From JADHMP01 sp964386915 (GTDB taxonomy: Bacteria; Bacteroidota; Bacteroidia; Flavobacteriales; Flavobacteriaceae): a DNA stretch of 64,000 nucleotides. The stretch covers positions 1 through 64,000 of the forward strand of contig CAYLUQ010000006.1 in assembly GCA_964386915.1 (NCBI GenBank). Reading direction: 5' to 3'. Positions 49,565-59,187 of the stretch are shown piece after piece (within the stretch, counting starts at the first letter, position 1; each line of letters begins with the position of its first letter). Position numbers and translations under genes: made by a program. The notes beneath the pieces were generated by a model that saw only the letters and a program-made list of their open reading frames with translations, had not been told where the DNA came from and made no database searches.

Positions 49565-50160
49565 ACCCCTTCCGCTACAATCAATTTGATATTTTCGTAG
49601 GCATTTTCCATGAGTGTAGGGATCTCTTCTTTAGTGCACCAAACTGCTTGTTCTATACTTTCTTCTTGTTGAGGCAATAAGCGACCCGCATAGGTTGTTT
49701 GCATCAAATACCAATGCGTTTTTTTAAGTTTATAACGGCCGTTGGCCTTAAACAGATGATAGGTGATTTGAAGCGCCTTTTGAATCATCAAATCACCCAC
49801 ATTGGTTTCTTCATAAACTTCTCTTTTGGCACCCGAAATAATGTCTTCTTTTTTGTTGCGTTTTCCCTTGGGCAAATCCCATTTTTTATTCCTAAAAATA
49901 AAGAGATAACTCCCATTTTGGTGCTGTACAAGCCCTCCTCCTGCTTCAACCATAGGAAACCATTCGGTTAGGTAGCTAAACAACTTTTCTTCGTCTTGGT
50001 GATAGAGTGAAACGGCTTTAACTTTTTTAGACTTAAGTGCTTTTATGATCCCTATGGGATGTATATATTTTAAAAATAAAATGGGGTGTTCCTCGCTTGA
50101 GCTATGGGCTATTGAGGTGATCAAATTCAGGGGCTTTTCATTGAAAAAAACTTTATACAT
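49528..50160 (-). CDS. Nudix hydrolase
   Basis: The 210-residue protein (from ATG 50160) has the Nudix box G-x5-E-x7-REVYEET inside KGKRNKKEDIISGAKREVYEETNVG, preceded by LFIFRNKKWDLPKGK, in the order of the family. Substrate unknown (a nucleoside diphosphate derivative). It is divergent from pyrE with only 6 nt between the two ATGs and overlaps coaD by 37 nt at its 3' end. An N-terminal half (about 1-70) has no clear Nudix homology and may be a separate small domain. Confidence 0.85.
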   Translation of the reverse strand: MYKVFFNEKPLNLITSIAHSSSEEHPILFLKYIHPIGIIKALKSKKVKAVSLYHQDEEKLFSYLTEWFPMVEAGGGLVQHQNGSYLFIFRNKKWDLPKGKRNKKEDIISGAKREVYEETNVGDLMIQKALQITYHLFKANGRYKLKKTHWYLMQTTYAGRLLPQQEESIEQAVWCTKEEIPTLMENAYENIKLIVAEGVYNRTALGTREE

Positions 50161-50163
50161 TTG
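50156..50163 (+). promoter_or_regulatory. Predicted promoter -7 box (TACATTTG) of pyrE
   Basis: TACATTTG matches TAnnTTTG, overlaps the first codon of the divergent Nudix gene and ends 3 nt before ATG 50167, so pyrE is predicted leaderless. The -33 position would be inside Nudix coding DNA and shows no exact TTTG. Confidence 0.55.
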
Positions 50164-50166
50164 TAT

Positions 50167-50808
50167 ATGATTATAAATCAAAAAACAGCCCAAAAGACCG
50201 CCTCGTTACTCTTACAAATAAAGGCAATAAAATTGAATTCTGAAAATCCATTTCAGTGGGCCAGCGGATGGTTTTCACCCATCTATTGTGACAACAGAGT
50301 GGTGCTTTCTCATCCATCCGTTAGACATTATATGTGCTCCGAAATAGTGCGTGAAATTGAACGTGAATCGCCTAAAGAATATGTCATTGCCGGAGTGGCT
50401 ACGGGAGCCATTGGCATGGGCATGCTGGTGGCACAAGCACTAGATGCACCCTTTATTTATGTGCGACCGGAACCCAAAAAACACGGTAAAAAAAATCAAA
50501 TTGAAGGGCAACTGAAACCCGGACAAAAGGTTCTTGTAATTGAAGATTTGATCAGCACCGGAAAAAGTAGCCTAAATGCAGTAGCAGCGCTAAAAGAAGC
50601 TGGGGCAGATGTAACCCAAATGTATGCCCTTTTTACCTATGGCTTTGCAACGGCAGAAGAAAGTTTTAAAGCGGCAAACATGAGTTTAAAAACCTTGTGT
50701 GATTATGAGCATATGCTTCCTGAAGCAGTGGCCCAAAATTATATTTCTTCTAGCGAAGTTGAATTCTTGCAAGCCTGGCGAAAAGATCCTGCAAATTGGG
50801 GTCGCTAA
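50167..50808 (+). CDS. pyrE: Orotate phosphoribosyltransferase
   Basis: Converts orotate and PRPP to OMP in pyrimidine synthesis. The 213-residue enzyme has the PRPP motif VLVIEDLISTGKSSLNAV, FIYVRPEPKKHGKKNQIEG and FQWASGWFSPIYCDNR near the N-terminus. ATG 50167 is used, not TTG 50161 inside the promoter box. Its stop shares 4 nt (CTAA) with the convergent birA stop. Confidence 0.95.
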   Translation: MIINQKTAQKTASLLLQIKAIKLNSENPFQWASGWFSPIYCDNRVVLSHPSVRHYMCSEIVREIERESPKEYVIAGVATGAIGMGMLVAQALDAPFIYVRPEPKKHGKKNQIEGQLKPGQKVLVIEDLISTGKSSLNAVAALKEAGADVTQMYALFTYGFATAEESFKAANMSLKTLCDYEHMLPEAVAQNYISSSEVEFLQAWRKDPANWGR

Positions 50809-51548
50809 ACCCTATAATTCATTTTTAATTCGTTAAAAGAATAGGCGTGTTGCTCTCGGTTTGGCAATTCAATTAGAGCCTTTCCATTTTTGTTAACTCC
50901 CATTAAGGTGGCCAAAAAAGAGTGTTCTCCCCTACTAAATTCACTTGGCTCCTTTCTCTGCCACAAAAGAGCATTATAAGGAGCTAAAAAAGAAGCGCGT
51001 TTACCTTGTTCAAAGGCATCAAAAACAAGACGAAGCCGAAATAAGAGTTGCTTTAAAACCGCTTCTAGTTCCCATTTTTTTCCTGAGGCCAACATTAAAG
51101 AACTTGCTTGCGGAAGTCCTTCAAAATCAATCTGATTTACGTTGAGTCCAATTCCAATGACTGAACTCTTAATGCTTTTTGATTGGGTGCTGTTCTCAAT
51201 TAAAATACCCCCTATTTTCTTGTTGGCTGACAAGATGTCGTTAGGCCATTTTACCTTGGTGTCAAAAAGTCCAATTTCTTTGAGTGCCTCCACAACGGCA
51301 ACACAAACCGCAGCATTTAACAAAAAAGATTGACCCAAAGAAAAACCTTCAAAAACCTTATAAATACTAAAGGTTAGGTTTTTTCCAGCCGCAGCATTCC
51401 ACCGGTTTTGATGTTGCCCTCTCCCTTTTGTTTGAAAACCCGCCCAACAGAGATCATCATTTTTTGCACTGTTCTCATAATGTCTTTGCTTTAAAAAATC
51501 GTTGGAAGAAGGGATGGCATCAAGTTTGATTATATTGAAATTGTACAT
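50805..51548 (-). CDS. birA: Biotin--[acetyl-CoA-carboxylase] ligase
   Basis: Attaches biotin to the carboxyl carrier of acetyl-CoA carboxylase. From ATG 51548 the protein has 247 residues with the biotin-binding loop TKGRGQHQNRW and KWPNDILSANKKIGGIL. It lacks the N-terminal helix-turn-helix, so it is the monofunctional form without repressor role. The frame extends to 51617 but that part is hydrophobic and not conserved. Divergent from rsfS. Confidence 0.92.
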   Translation of the reverse strand: MYNFNIIKLDAIPSSNDFLKQRHYENSAKNDDLCWAGFQTKGRGQHQNRWNAAAGKNLTFSIYKVFEGFSLGQSFLLNAAVCVAVVEALKEIGLFDTKVKWPNDILSANKKIGGILIENSTQSKSIKSSVIGIGLNVNQIDFEGLPQASSLMLASGKKWELEAVLKQLLFRLRLVFDAFEQGKRASFLAPYNALLWQRKEPSEFSRGEHSFLATLMGVNKNGKALIELPNREQHAYSFNELKMNYRV

Positions 51549-51578
51549 GGAGAATGACAATATGAAGGTAAAAACTAA

Positions 51579-51586
51579 TAAATTTG
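51579..51586 (+). promoter_or_regulatory. Predicted promoter -7 box (TAAATTTG) of rsfS-ftsH
   Basis: TAAATTTG lies 20 nt before the rsfS ATG in the 58-nt divergent region with birA. It matches TAnnTTTG; no exact -33 box. Confidence 0.5.
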
Positions 51587-51606
51587 TATAAAAGTAGTAG
51601 AATTTA

Positions 51607-51978
51607 ATGGCAAACAATAATTCAAGTGCCGATGTCTTAATAACTCACATTATTGAAGGAATTGAAAATCTAAAAGGAGAAGACATTCAACTCTTAGATT
51701 TAAGAGCAATTGACAATACGCCTTGTGATTATTTTATTATCTGTAATGGGAACTCAAACACCCAAGTAAACGCCATTGTTCAATCCATACAAAAAACGGT
51801 TAGCAAAGCTGTGAAAGAAAAACCCTTTCATATTGAAGGACAAAGTAATGCCGAATGGATTTTGATGGATTATGTCAATGTTGTAGTGCATGTTTTTCAA
51901 AAGCAAATTCGTGACTACTATAATCTAGAAGCACTTTGGGGTGATGCCAAAACAACCCAAATAGCCTCTAACTACTAA
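51607..51978 (+). CDS. rsfS: Ribosomal silencing factor RsfS
   Basis: A 123-residue RsfS/Iojap protein: DLRAIDNTPCDYFIICNGNSNTQVNAIVQ and the ending DYVNVVVHVFQKQIRDYYNLEALWGDA. It binds uL14 and blocks subunit joining in starvation. It leads a run with ftsH 8 nt later, a common order in Flavobacteriaceae. Confidence 0.93.
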   Translation: MANNNSSADVLITHIIEGIENLKGEDIQLLDLRAIDNTPCDYFIICNGNSNTQVNAIVQSIQKTVSKAVKEKPFHIEGQSNAEWILMDYVNVVVHVFQKQIRDYYNLEALWGDAKTTQIASNY

Positions 51979-51986
51979 AAAAAACT

Positions 51987-53960
51987 ATGGAAAACGAAAA
52001 AAAACCAAGCGCACCAAAATTTAATATGTACTGGTTCTATGGACTGGTTGTGGCCATTCTATTGGGCACTACACTTTTTGGAGGTGCAGACTCGATCTCT
52101 AGTGGATCTCAAATTAATATTTCAAATTTTGAAAATTATCTTAATGCTGGAGATATTAAAGAAGTGCTCATTATTCGCAATAAGAGCAGTGTTCTAGTGA
52201 CCCTTAAACCAGATGCTCTTTCTAAACAAGAGCACAGCAAAGCTAAAGCTACCAATATTTTTGGACAAGAAAACATTGCAGGTCCCCATTATCAATTTGA
52301 AGTGGGCAGCCTAGAACTTTTTGAAGAAAAACTGGAGGTGGCACGAAACAATGGGATTGATTTTCGGTGGGATTTTAAAACCATTGAAAATCGATGGATG
52401 GATGTATTCATTAGTTTTTTACCCATCATCATCATCATTGCCGTTTGGATTTTCTTAATGCGACGCATGTCTGGTGGTGGAGCCGGAGGGCCTGGGGGAC
52501 AAATTTTCAATATTGGAAAATCAAAAGCCAAACTGTTTGACCAAAATACCGATGTAAAAATAACGTTTAAAGACGTGGCCGGATTAGAGGGCGCAAAAGA
52601 AGAAGTACAGGAAATAGTCGATTTTCTTAAACATCCATCAAAATATACTGTTTTAGGGGGCAAAATTCCTAAAGGCGCACTCTTAGTAGGCTCCCCCGGA
52701 ACAGGAAAAACACTTTTAGCCAAGGCCGTAGCCGGAGAGGCTAAAGTGCCTTTTTTCTCACTCTCCGGTTCCGATTTTGTTGAAATGTTTGTGGGTGTTG
52801 GCGCATCTCGTGTTCGAGATTTGTTCAAACAAGCTAAGGAAAAATCGCCCTCCATCATTTTTATTGATGAAATTGACGCCATTGGAAGAGCCCGAGGAAA
52901 AAGTAATTTTACGGGTTCAAATGACGAAAGAGAAAACACACTTAACCAATTGCTCACCGAAATGGATGGCTTTGGCACCAACACCAATGTGATTGTAATT
53001 GCTGCCACAAACCGTGCAGATGTTCTCGATAAAGCCCTTATGCGTGCCGGGCGTTTCGATCGACAGATTTATGTAGATCTACCCGATTTAAAAGAACGTA
53101 AAGAAATTTTTAAAGTGCATCTAAAACCACTTAAAGTCACTAAAACGTTAGACATTGACTTTCTCTCCAAGCAAACCCCTGGCTTTTCGGGTGCCGATAT
53201 TGCCAATGTTTGTAACGAAGCGGCACTTATTGCTGCCCGTAAAAACAAAAAGTCGGTGGGCAAACAAGATTTTCTAGACGCAGTAGATCGTATAGTGGGT
53301 GGATTAGAAAAGAAAAATAAAATTATTACCCCCGAAGAAAAAAGAACCATTGCTTTTCACGAAGCCGGTCATGCTCTGGTGAGCTGGCTATTAGAACACG
53401 CTGCTCCACTCGTGAAAGTGACCATAGTGCCACGCGGACAATCTTTGGGTGCGGCATGGTATTTACCCGAAGAAAGACAAATTGTGCGCACCGATCAATT
53501 GCTAGATGAAATGTGTGCCACTTTAGGTGGGCGAGCTGCCGAAAAAGTTATTTTTAATAAAATTTCTACCGGGGCATTAAGCGATCTTGAAAAAGTGACT
53601 CGCCAGGCCAGAGCCATGGTCTCTGTCTATGGCCTCAATGAAACCTTGGGCAATATCACCTATTATGATTCTTCAGGTCAATCTGAATATAGCTTTACCA
53701 AGCCATATTCTGAAGAAACAGCTCAAAAAATTGACCAGGAAATTTCAAAAATAATTGAACTGCAATACCAACGAGCTATTGACATTATCAAAAAATCTAA
53801 AGACAAATTAACCACGCTAGCCGAACGACTTTTAGAAAAAGAAGTTATCTTTAAAGACGACTTGGAGCGAATTTTAGGCAAACGTCCTTTTGAAAAAGAC
53901 TCTGAACAAACGACTCCAGTAAAAAAAACATCGGCAAAAAAGCCTAAAGCGGAAGAATGA
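51987..53960 (+). CDS. ftsH: ATP-dependent zinc metalloprotease FtsH
   Basis: The 657-residue membrane AAA protease has two N-terminal helices (about 12-30 and 146-163) around a periplasmic domain, then AAA: Walker A GSPGTGKT (235-242), Walker B IIFIDEID, second region of homology with [19 protein letters not shown], and the zinc site HEAGH (458-462) with [11 protein letters not shown]. It degrades membrane and regulatory proteins. The C-terminal tail is lysine-rich. Confidence 0.96.
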   Translation: MENEKKPSAPKFNMYWFYGLVVAILLGTTLFGGADSISSGSQINISNFENYLNAGDIKEVLIIRNKSSVLVTLKPDALSKQEHSKAKATNIFGQENIAGPHYQFEVGSLELFEEKLEVARNNGIDFRWDFKTIENRWMDVFISFLPIIIIIAVWIFLMRRMSGGGAGGPGGQIFNIGKSKAKLFDQNTDVKITFKDVAGLEGAKEEVQEIVDFLKHPSKYTVLGGKIPKGALLVGSPGTGKTLLAKAVAGEAKVPFFSLSGSDFVEMFVGVGASRVRDLFKQAKEKSPSIIFIDEIDAIGRARGKSNFTGSNDERENTLNQLLTEMDGFGTNTNVIVIAATNRADVLDKALMRAGRFDRQIYVDLPDLKERKEIFKVHLKPLKVTKTLDIDFLSKQTPGFSGADIANVCNEAALIAARKNKKSVGKQDFLDAVDRIVGGLEKKNKIITPEEKRTIAFHEAGHALVSWLLEHAAPLVKVTIVPRGQSLGAAWYLPEERQIVRTDQLLDEMCATLGGRAAEKVIFNKISTGALSDLEKVTRQARAMVSVYGLNETLGNITYYDSSGQSEYSFTKPYSEETAQKIDQEISKIIELQYQRAIDIIKKSKDKLTTLAERLLEKEVIFKDDLERILGKRPFEKDSEQTTPVKKTSAKKPKAEE

Positions 53961-53961
53961 A

Positions 53962-54549
53962 TTGAAGTGGCTAGACCGACTTTTTGGTAAACAGAAATCT
54001 GACTCAACAGATAAAAGCCCCTATTTGCCAAATGAAAAACTGTCCAAAGACATTGGCTTTGCTCAAAACTTTACAGAAAAAGGGGGGTTTTTTCTTTACA
54101 ATGAATCCCAAAAAAATGTTTTGGCCAATTTCAAGGAGATTTTAAAAGAAAATTTTTGGGATTCTGAAGATATTTTGTGTTTTGATTCTCATTTGTCCAC
54201 TGTTTTTAATCTCCCCTTAAAAACCGCTAACGACGACATAAAAAACTGTAAAGCTGGCCTTTTTTTATGTGAATATTTAATCAGCAACACAGGTGCTATT
54301 TTATTTTGCAACCGTCAAATGCATCACTTCAAGGTCAACCAACTCCCGCAAACCCTCATTGTCTATGCCAGTAGCAATCAATTTGTTTCAGATGTGAGCG
54401 AAGGCATGACCCTTTTAAAAAATAAATACACCAACAACATACCCACCAACATTAGCGCTATCGATTGTCAAGACGCCAAAGAATCGCTAACAACGAATAG
54501 TGCTCCAAGTCCCTCAAAAAACATATATTTACTTTTACAAGACCATTAA
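53962..54549 (+). CDS. LUD-domain protein (LutC/YkgG-like)
   Basis: The 195-residue protein resembles the C-terminal LUD domain group: NEKLSKDIGFAQNFTEKGGFFLYNE, LFLCEYLISNTGAILFCNRQMH and LPQTLIVYASSNQFVSDVSEGMTLLK. LUD proteins in other bacteria take part in lactate oxidation with LutA/B; the partners are not here, so function is open. The start is TTG 53962, one nt after the ftsH stop, because MKWLDRLFGK fits the family. Confidence 0.8.
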   Translation: MKWLDRLFGKQKSDSTDKSPYLPNEKLSKDIGFAQNFTEKGGFFLYNESQKNVLANFKEILKENFWDSEDILCFDSHLSTVFNLPLKTANDDIKNCKAGLFLCEYLISNTGAILFCNRQMHHFKVNQLPQTLIVYASSNQFVSDVSEGMTLLKNKYTNNIPTNISAIDCQDAKESLTTNSAPSPSKNIYLLLQDH

Positions 54550-54554
54550 GTTTG

Positions 54555-55358
54555 ATGAGGGATATTGCTATTAGGAGTCTTTCTGGGATCCTCTATGTGT
54601 TTTTGATAGTAGGCGCTGCTTGGGTTTCACAAACGCTCTTTTTGAGTATCATTTCCATTTTTTCTGGCTTAGCGCTTTTAGAATATCAACGACTGCAAAA
54701 GGTTACAAGCCCACTTCCCTATCTTTTTTTAATGCTATTATGGGTGCAAAGCGTTTTTCACTTTCTGCCCAATTTAATAACTGCTCTGCTTTTGCCCATT
54801 GTAGTGGGCATTAACCTCTATTTAGCTTTTGCCTTGTTTCAAAGTCCCAATCGAGCTTTTTCAAAACAATTTTCGCTCCTAGGGGCCTTTTTTTATCTAG
54901 CAGGGAGTAGCTATTTTATCTTAGCTCTAACCCATATTGAACCTGAGCTTGGGGTTGGCCCTGTTCTATTTGTTTATGCGTCCATTTGGGTTAACAATTC
55001 CTTTGCCTATTTGGTGGGTAGGCTTTTTGGCAAAACCCCTCTTTTTCCGTCTATTTCACCCAAAAAAACATGGGAAGGATTTTTTGGTGGGTTAGTTTTT
55101 ACGCTACTTTTGAGTTATTATATTGCCGTGCAACAAACCGATTTTTCAATAGCTTACTTACTCCTAATGGGCAGTCTCATTGCCATCTTTGCTACGGTGG
55201 GAGATTTGGTGCAGTCTAAATTTAAACGCTTAGCCGCCGTAAAAGACAGCGGCTCACTAATTCCTGGTCACGGGGGCTTTTTTGATCGTATGGATAGTGT
55301 TTTGTTTAGCGCTCCGCTTATATATGCTATATATTTAATTTTTAGTTATGTTTCATAG
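54555..55358 (+). CDS. cdsA: Phosphatidate cytidylyltransferase
   Basis: Makes CDP-diacylglycerol from phosphatidate and CTP. The 267-residue membrane protein has about seven helices and the CdsA signature KDSGSLIPGHGGFFDRMDS near the C-terminus, plus SPKKTWEGFFGG. ATG 54555 is used instead of the TTG just before. It overlaps psd by 11 nt; CdsA product feeds phosphatidylserine synthesis, the step before Psd. Confidence 0.94.
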   Translation: MRDIAIRSLSGILYVFLIVGAAWVSQTLFLSIISIFSGLALLEYQRLQKVTSPLPYLFLMLLWVQSVFHFLPNLITALLLPIVVGINLYLAFALFQSPNRAFSKQFSLLGAFFYLAGSSYFILALTHIEPELGVGPVLFVYASIWVNNSFAYLVGRLFGKTPLFPSISPKKTWEGFFGGLVFTLLLSYYIAVQQTDFSIAYLLLMGSLIAIFATVGDLVQSKFKRLAAVKDSGSLIPGHGGFFDRMDSVLFSAPLIYAIYLIFSYVS

Positions 55359-56001
55359 AGAAGGACATCGAATTATTTTAACTGCCTTTTTGCTGGCAAC
55401 CCTTGCGCTTTTAGGCCTAGACTATTTTCTTCCTGCAAACTTCATCCAACAACTGCTTCAAATTGGTGTTTTAACACTATTGATTTTAGTACTCCAATTC
55501 TTTAGAAATCCCAAACGCAATATCCAGCTTAATGACAAGCAAATCATTGCTCCTGCAGACGGCAAAATTGTGATCATTGAAGAAGTATTCGAAAAAGAAT
55601 ATTTTAAAGACCAACGCCTACAGGTCTCCATTTTTATGAGCCCTCTAAACGTTCATGTTACTCGCTATCCTATGAGTGGCAAGGTCGTGTTTAGCAAATA
55701 TCACCCTGGAAAATATTTGGTGGCCTGGCATCCAAAATCATCAGAATTGAACGAACGCACAACCATAGTTGTAGAAAATGAATCGTTTGGTAAAATTCTC
55801 TATCGCCAAATTGCAGGTGCCGTAGCAAGACGAATTGTGAATTATGCACACGAAGGGCAAGAAGCTATTCAAGGAAGTGATGCCGGGTTTATTAAATTTG
55901 GCTCACGAATTGATTTATTTCTTCCCTTAGGCACACCTCTGGCGGTGGCATTACATCAAAAGGTTAAAGGTGGAATTGATGCAATTGCACAATTGGACTA
56001 G
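55348..56001 (+). CDS. psd: Phosphatidylserine decarboxylase (type II, pyruvoyl enzyme)
   Basis: Decarboxylates phosphatidylserine to phosphatidylethanolamine. The 217-residue proenzyme has two N-terminal hydrophobic helices, APADGKIV, SIFMSPLNVHVTRYP and the self-cleavage Gly185-Ser186 in KFGSRIDLFLP (FGSR instead of LGST, usual for this short group). Its stop shares 4 nt (CTAG) with the convergent valS stop. Confidence 0.94.
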   Translation: MFHREGHRIILTAFLLATLALLGLDYFLPANFIQQLLQIGVLTLLILVLQFFRNPKRNIQLNDKQIIAPADGKIVIIEEVFEKEYFKDQRLQVSIFMSPLNVHVTRYPMSGKVVFSKYHPGKYLVAWHPKSSELNERTTIVVENESFGKILYRQIAGAVARRIVNYAHEGQEAIQGSDAGFIKFGSRIDLFLPLGTPLAVALHQKVKGGIDAIAQLD

Positions 56002-58625
56002 AGCAACTTTAAACTTTTTTCCAACAACTCTATTTTAGCTTGGGCGTCTGCCGCTTTTTTTCGTTCCATAGCAATGACCTTTTCAGGAGCGTTGTTCACA
56101 AAACGTTCATTGGCTAGCTTTTTTTCTACCGATTGCAAAAATCCTTTAGCATATTTCAACTCTGCTTCAAGTTTTTCTTTTTCTTCTGCCGCATTGACTT
56201 GTTGGTCTAAGGGCACAAAAAATTCCATTTGTTTTACTCTAAAACTACCCCCCAGACCAGCTTGGGCAACAGGCCCCAAAAGGTCTCCAACAAAAGCAAG
56301 TTTTTGAATACTGGCTTGAAACGGAAGTTTTTGAGCAGCTGAAGTTCTATGTAGGGTGAGGGATTCCTTGAACGGCACTTGCTTTTCTTTTCTAAAATGA
56401 CGTACTCCTGCTACAATTTCTTTGGCGGTTTCAAAATCCTCCAATAGTTTTAAATCTACAGTGCCCAATTTTGGCCATTGGGAAATTATTAAGGCCTCAT
56501 CTTGGGTTCTTGTACGCATGGCTTGCCATAGTTCTTCGGTTAAAAAGGGCATAAATGGATGCAAAAGGCGCAGGTTATTTTCAAAGCAGGTTTTTACTTT
56601 TTGACCCATAGAGGTGTTAAGGGGCTGTCCATATTCGGGTTTCACCAATTCTAATAACCAAGAACAAAAATCATCCCATAACAATTTGTATACGGCCATA
56701 AGGGCATCCGAAATACGATACTTTTCAAAGTGAGCGTCTACCTCGGCAAGGGTTTGATTAAATTGGTTTTCATACCACAGGAGTGCTTCCTCTGCTGCTG
56801 GTTCTATGGCAACCTCTTCTTTTAATTCCCATCCTTCTACTAAGCGAAAAGCATTCCAAATTTTATTAGCAAAATTTTTGCCTTGTTGACATAAATTTTC
56901 ATCAAAAAGCAAATCGTTTCCAGCGGGAGCACTCAACATTAAGCCTACCCGAACTGCATCTGCACCATAAGATTCAATGAGTTTTAGTGCATCAGGAGAA
57001 TTGCCCAATTGTTTGGACATCTTGCGACCTTTATTGTCGCGAACTAATCCGGTGAGATAAACCTTAGAAAAGGGTTTTTCACCTCTAAATTCATAGCCTG
57101 ATATGATCATCCTTGCTACCCAGAAAAATAAAATATCGGGGCCAGTGACGAGGTCTTGCGTTGGATAATAATAGTTGATTTCTTTGTTGTTGGGATTACA
57201 AATACCGTCAAAAACAGCTATGGGCCATAGCCAAGAAGAAAACCAGGTGTCTAAAACATCTTTCTCCTGCTTCAAATCTTGAGAACTGAGCGCTTTGTTT
57301 CCTGTTTTTTCTTTGGCTTTTTCCAATGCCTCTTCAAGGGTTTCGGCAACCACAAAATCTTGTTGACCAGAACCGTAATAGTAAGCCGGAATTTGATGTC
57401 CCCACCACAATTGTCTAGAAATATTCCAATCGCGAATATGCTCCATCCAGTGGCGATAAGTATTTTTAAATTTTTCAGGCACAAGAGCCACGGCGTCATC
57501 TTCTAAAACGGCTTTAATGGCTGGTTGTGCAAGAGTTTCCATTTTGAGAAACCACTGTTCAGACAAACGGGGTTCAATGACAACCTTGGTGCGTTCAGAG
57601 GTGCCTACTTTGTGTGCATGGGGTTCTTTTTTAAGTAAAAATCCTTTCTCCTCTAATTCTTTAACAATTTGTTTTCGAGCAACAAAACGATCTTTTCCTT
57701 GGTAGTGGAGGCCGTTTTCATTTAGGGTTGCATCTTCATTTAATATATTGACAAGCTCTAAATTGTGCTTTTTTCCTAAGGCATAATCGTTAGGGTCATG
57801 AGCGGGTGTAACTTTTAAACAACCGGTTCCAAATTCTCGGTCCACATAGGCATCTGTTATTATTGGAATAGCTCTCCCCACCAAAGGCACTTCCGCTTTT
57901 TTACCGTGCAGGTCATAATAGCGTTCATCTTCTGGGTGGACACAAATGGCAGTGTCTCCCAAAAGGGTTTCCGGACGGGTGGTGGCAATAATCACTTTTT
58001 GATCACTTCCTTGTATGGGATAGGCAATATGATAGAGCATGCCTTGCTTTTCTTCATAAAGCACTTCTTCATCAGAAAGGGTTGTTTGGGCTTCGGGATC
58101 CCAATGCACCATTCGATAGCCTTTATAAATCAATCCTTTTTCATAGAGTGCTACAAAAACCTTAATAACCGATGCTGACATATCATCATCAAGCGTAAAC
58201 TTGGTGCGTTTCCAATCGCAACTACACCCCAATTTTTTGAGCTGCTCTAAAATTACCCCGCCATATTGATGGGTCCATTCCCAAGCGTGTTCTAGGAAAG
58301 CATCACGGGTCAAACTGCTTTTGTCAATTCCTTCAGCCTTGAGTTTGGCCACTACTTTGGCTTCCGTGGCAATAGAAGCATGGTCTGTACCGGGCACCCA
58401 ACAAGCATTGTAACCTCGCATTCTAGCTCGTCTAATAAGAATATCTTGGAGGGTGTTGTTGAGCATATGCCCCATGTGCAACACGCCCGTTACGTTGGGA
58501 GGTGGAATCACGATGGTATAGGCCTCACGTTCATCTGGTTCTGAATCAAAATAACCGTGTTCTTGCCAATAGGCATACCATTTTGACTCTACTTCATGGG
58601 CATTAAACTTAGAAGGAAGTTGCAT
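55998..58625 (-). CDS. valS: Valyl-tRNA synthetase
   Basis: The 875-residue class Ia synthetase has the HIGH motif as HMGH in NVTGVLHMGHMLN (about 40-52), an editing domain between about 190 and 330, KMSKS as GRKMSKQLGNS, and a C-terminal coiled-coil arm (KEKLEAELKYAKGFLQS). KMSKQ deviates at the last residue, which is tolerated in this family. A promoter box lies 23 nt upstream. Confidence 0.96.
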   Translation of the reverse strand: MQLPSKFNAHEVESKWYAYWQEHGYFDSEPDEREAYTIVIPPPNVTGVLHMGHMLNNTLQDILIRRARMRGYNACWVPGTDHASIATEAKVVAKLKAEGIDKSSLTRDAFLEHAWEWTHQYGGVILEQLKKLGCSCDWKRTKFTLDDDMSASVIKVFVALYEKGLIYKGYRMVHWDPEAQTTLSDEEVLYEEKQGMLYHIAYPIQGSDQKVIIATTRPETLLGDTAICVHPEDERYYDLHGKKAEVPLVGRAIPIITDAYVDREFGTGCLKVTPAHDPNDYALGKKHNLELVNILNEDATLNENGLHYQGKDRFVARKQIVKELEEKGFLLKKEPHAHKVGTSERTKVVIEPRLSEQWFLKMETLAQPAIKAVLEDDAVALVPEKFKNTYRHWMEHIRDWNISRQLWWGHQIPAYYYGSGQQDFVVAETLEEALEKAKEKTGNKALSSQDLKQEKDVLDTWFSSWLWPIAVFDGICNPNNKEINYYYPTQDLVTGPDILFFWVARMIISGYEFRGEKPFSKVYLTGLVRDNKGRKMSKQLGNSPDALKLIESYGADAVRVGLMLSAPAGNDLLFDENLCQQGKNFANKIWNAFRLVEGWELKEEVAIEPAAEEALLWYENQFNQTLAEVDAHFEKYRISDALMAVYKLLWDDFCSWLLELVKPEYGQPLNTSMGQKVKTCFENNLRLLHPFMPFLTEELWQAMRTRTQDEALIISQWPKLGTVDLKLLEDFETAKEIVAGVRHFRKEKQVPFKESLTLHRTSAAQKLPFQASIQKLAFVGDLLGPVAQAGLGGSFRVKQMEFFVPLDQQVNAAEEKEKLEAELKYAKGFLQSVEKKLANERFVNNAPEKVIAMERKKAADAQAKIELLEKSLKLL

Positions 58626-58648
58626 TAAATTGTGTCTCTTTTAAAAAA

Positions 58649-58656
58649 CAAAAGTA
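58649..58656 (-). promoter_or_regulatory. Predicted promoter -7 box (TACTTTTG) of valS
   Basis: Minus-strand TACTTTTG matches TAnnTTTG and sits 23 nt before the valS ATG. The -33 region is T-rich without a clean TTTG. Confidence 0.5.
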
Positions 58657-58687
58657 AGCAGCTCATCGTTATAATAAAAAAGAAAGG

Positions 58688-58719
58688 TTTGTAAATCCCT
58701 TATTTAATACTTACCTTTA
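58688..58719 (+). promoter_or_regulatory. Predicted promoter (TTTG-N20-TACCTTTA) of the DUF1573 gene
   Basis: TTTG 58688-58691 and TACCTTTA 58712-58719 are 20 nt apart; the -7 box has one mismatch (A for G at the end). The ATG is at 58739. Confidence 0.5.
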
Positions 58720-58738
58720 AATTTTAATATTAAACCCC

Positions 58739-59125
58739 ATGAAAAAAATTCTATTTTCTTTATTGTTTATCCTCCCTTTAGGTGTTGCTTTAGCTCAAAG
58801 TGGGCCTGCCATTAGTTTTGAAAGTGATCTTATTGACTACGGAGAAGTAGTCCAAAACAGCGATGGCACAAGGGTGTTTAAATTCACCAACACGGGGGAT
58901 GCGCCTCTTTTGATAAAAGACGCTAAATCTTCCTGTGGGTGCACTGTTCCTAAAAAGCCCGAAGGGCCCATTGCCCCCGGAGAAAGCGGAGAAATTGTGG
59001 TTCGTTACGACACCCAAAACAGAGTGGGTCAATTCCGAAAAACCATTACCCTCACCACCAACATTGAAAACAACCCAATGGTGGCTCTAAAAATTAAGGG
59101 AAATGTGCTTCCTAAAAGCGACTAA
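58739..59125 (+). CDS. DUF1573 secreted protein
   Basis: The 128-residue protein has a signal peptide (MKKILFSLLFILPLGVALAQ) and one DUF1573 immunoglobulin-like domain: IDYGEVVQNSDGTRVFKFTNTGDAPLLI, then KSSCGCTVPKKP with the family Cys-Gly-Cys, and RKTITLTTNIENNPMVALKIKGNV. It is related to ASPM-SPD-2-Hydin type domains; function not known, likely periplasmic. Confidence 0.88.
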   Translation: MKKILFSLLFILPLGVALAQSGPAISFESDLIDYGEVVQNSDGTRVFKFTNTGDAPLLIKDAKSSCGCTVPKKPEGPIAPGESGEIVVRYDTQNRVGQFRKTITLTTNIENNPMVALKIKGNVLPKSD

Positions 59126-59187
59126 AACGAGACGGCATATCTTCATTTTCTAAAAAATTTAGCACCTTTGCATCTTAATAATTTAGG

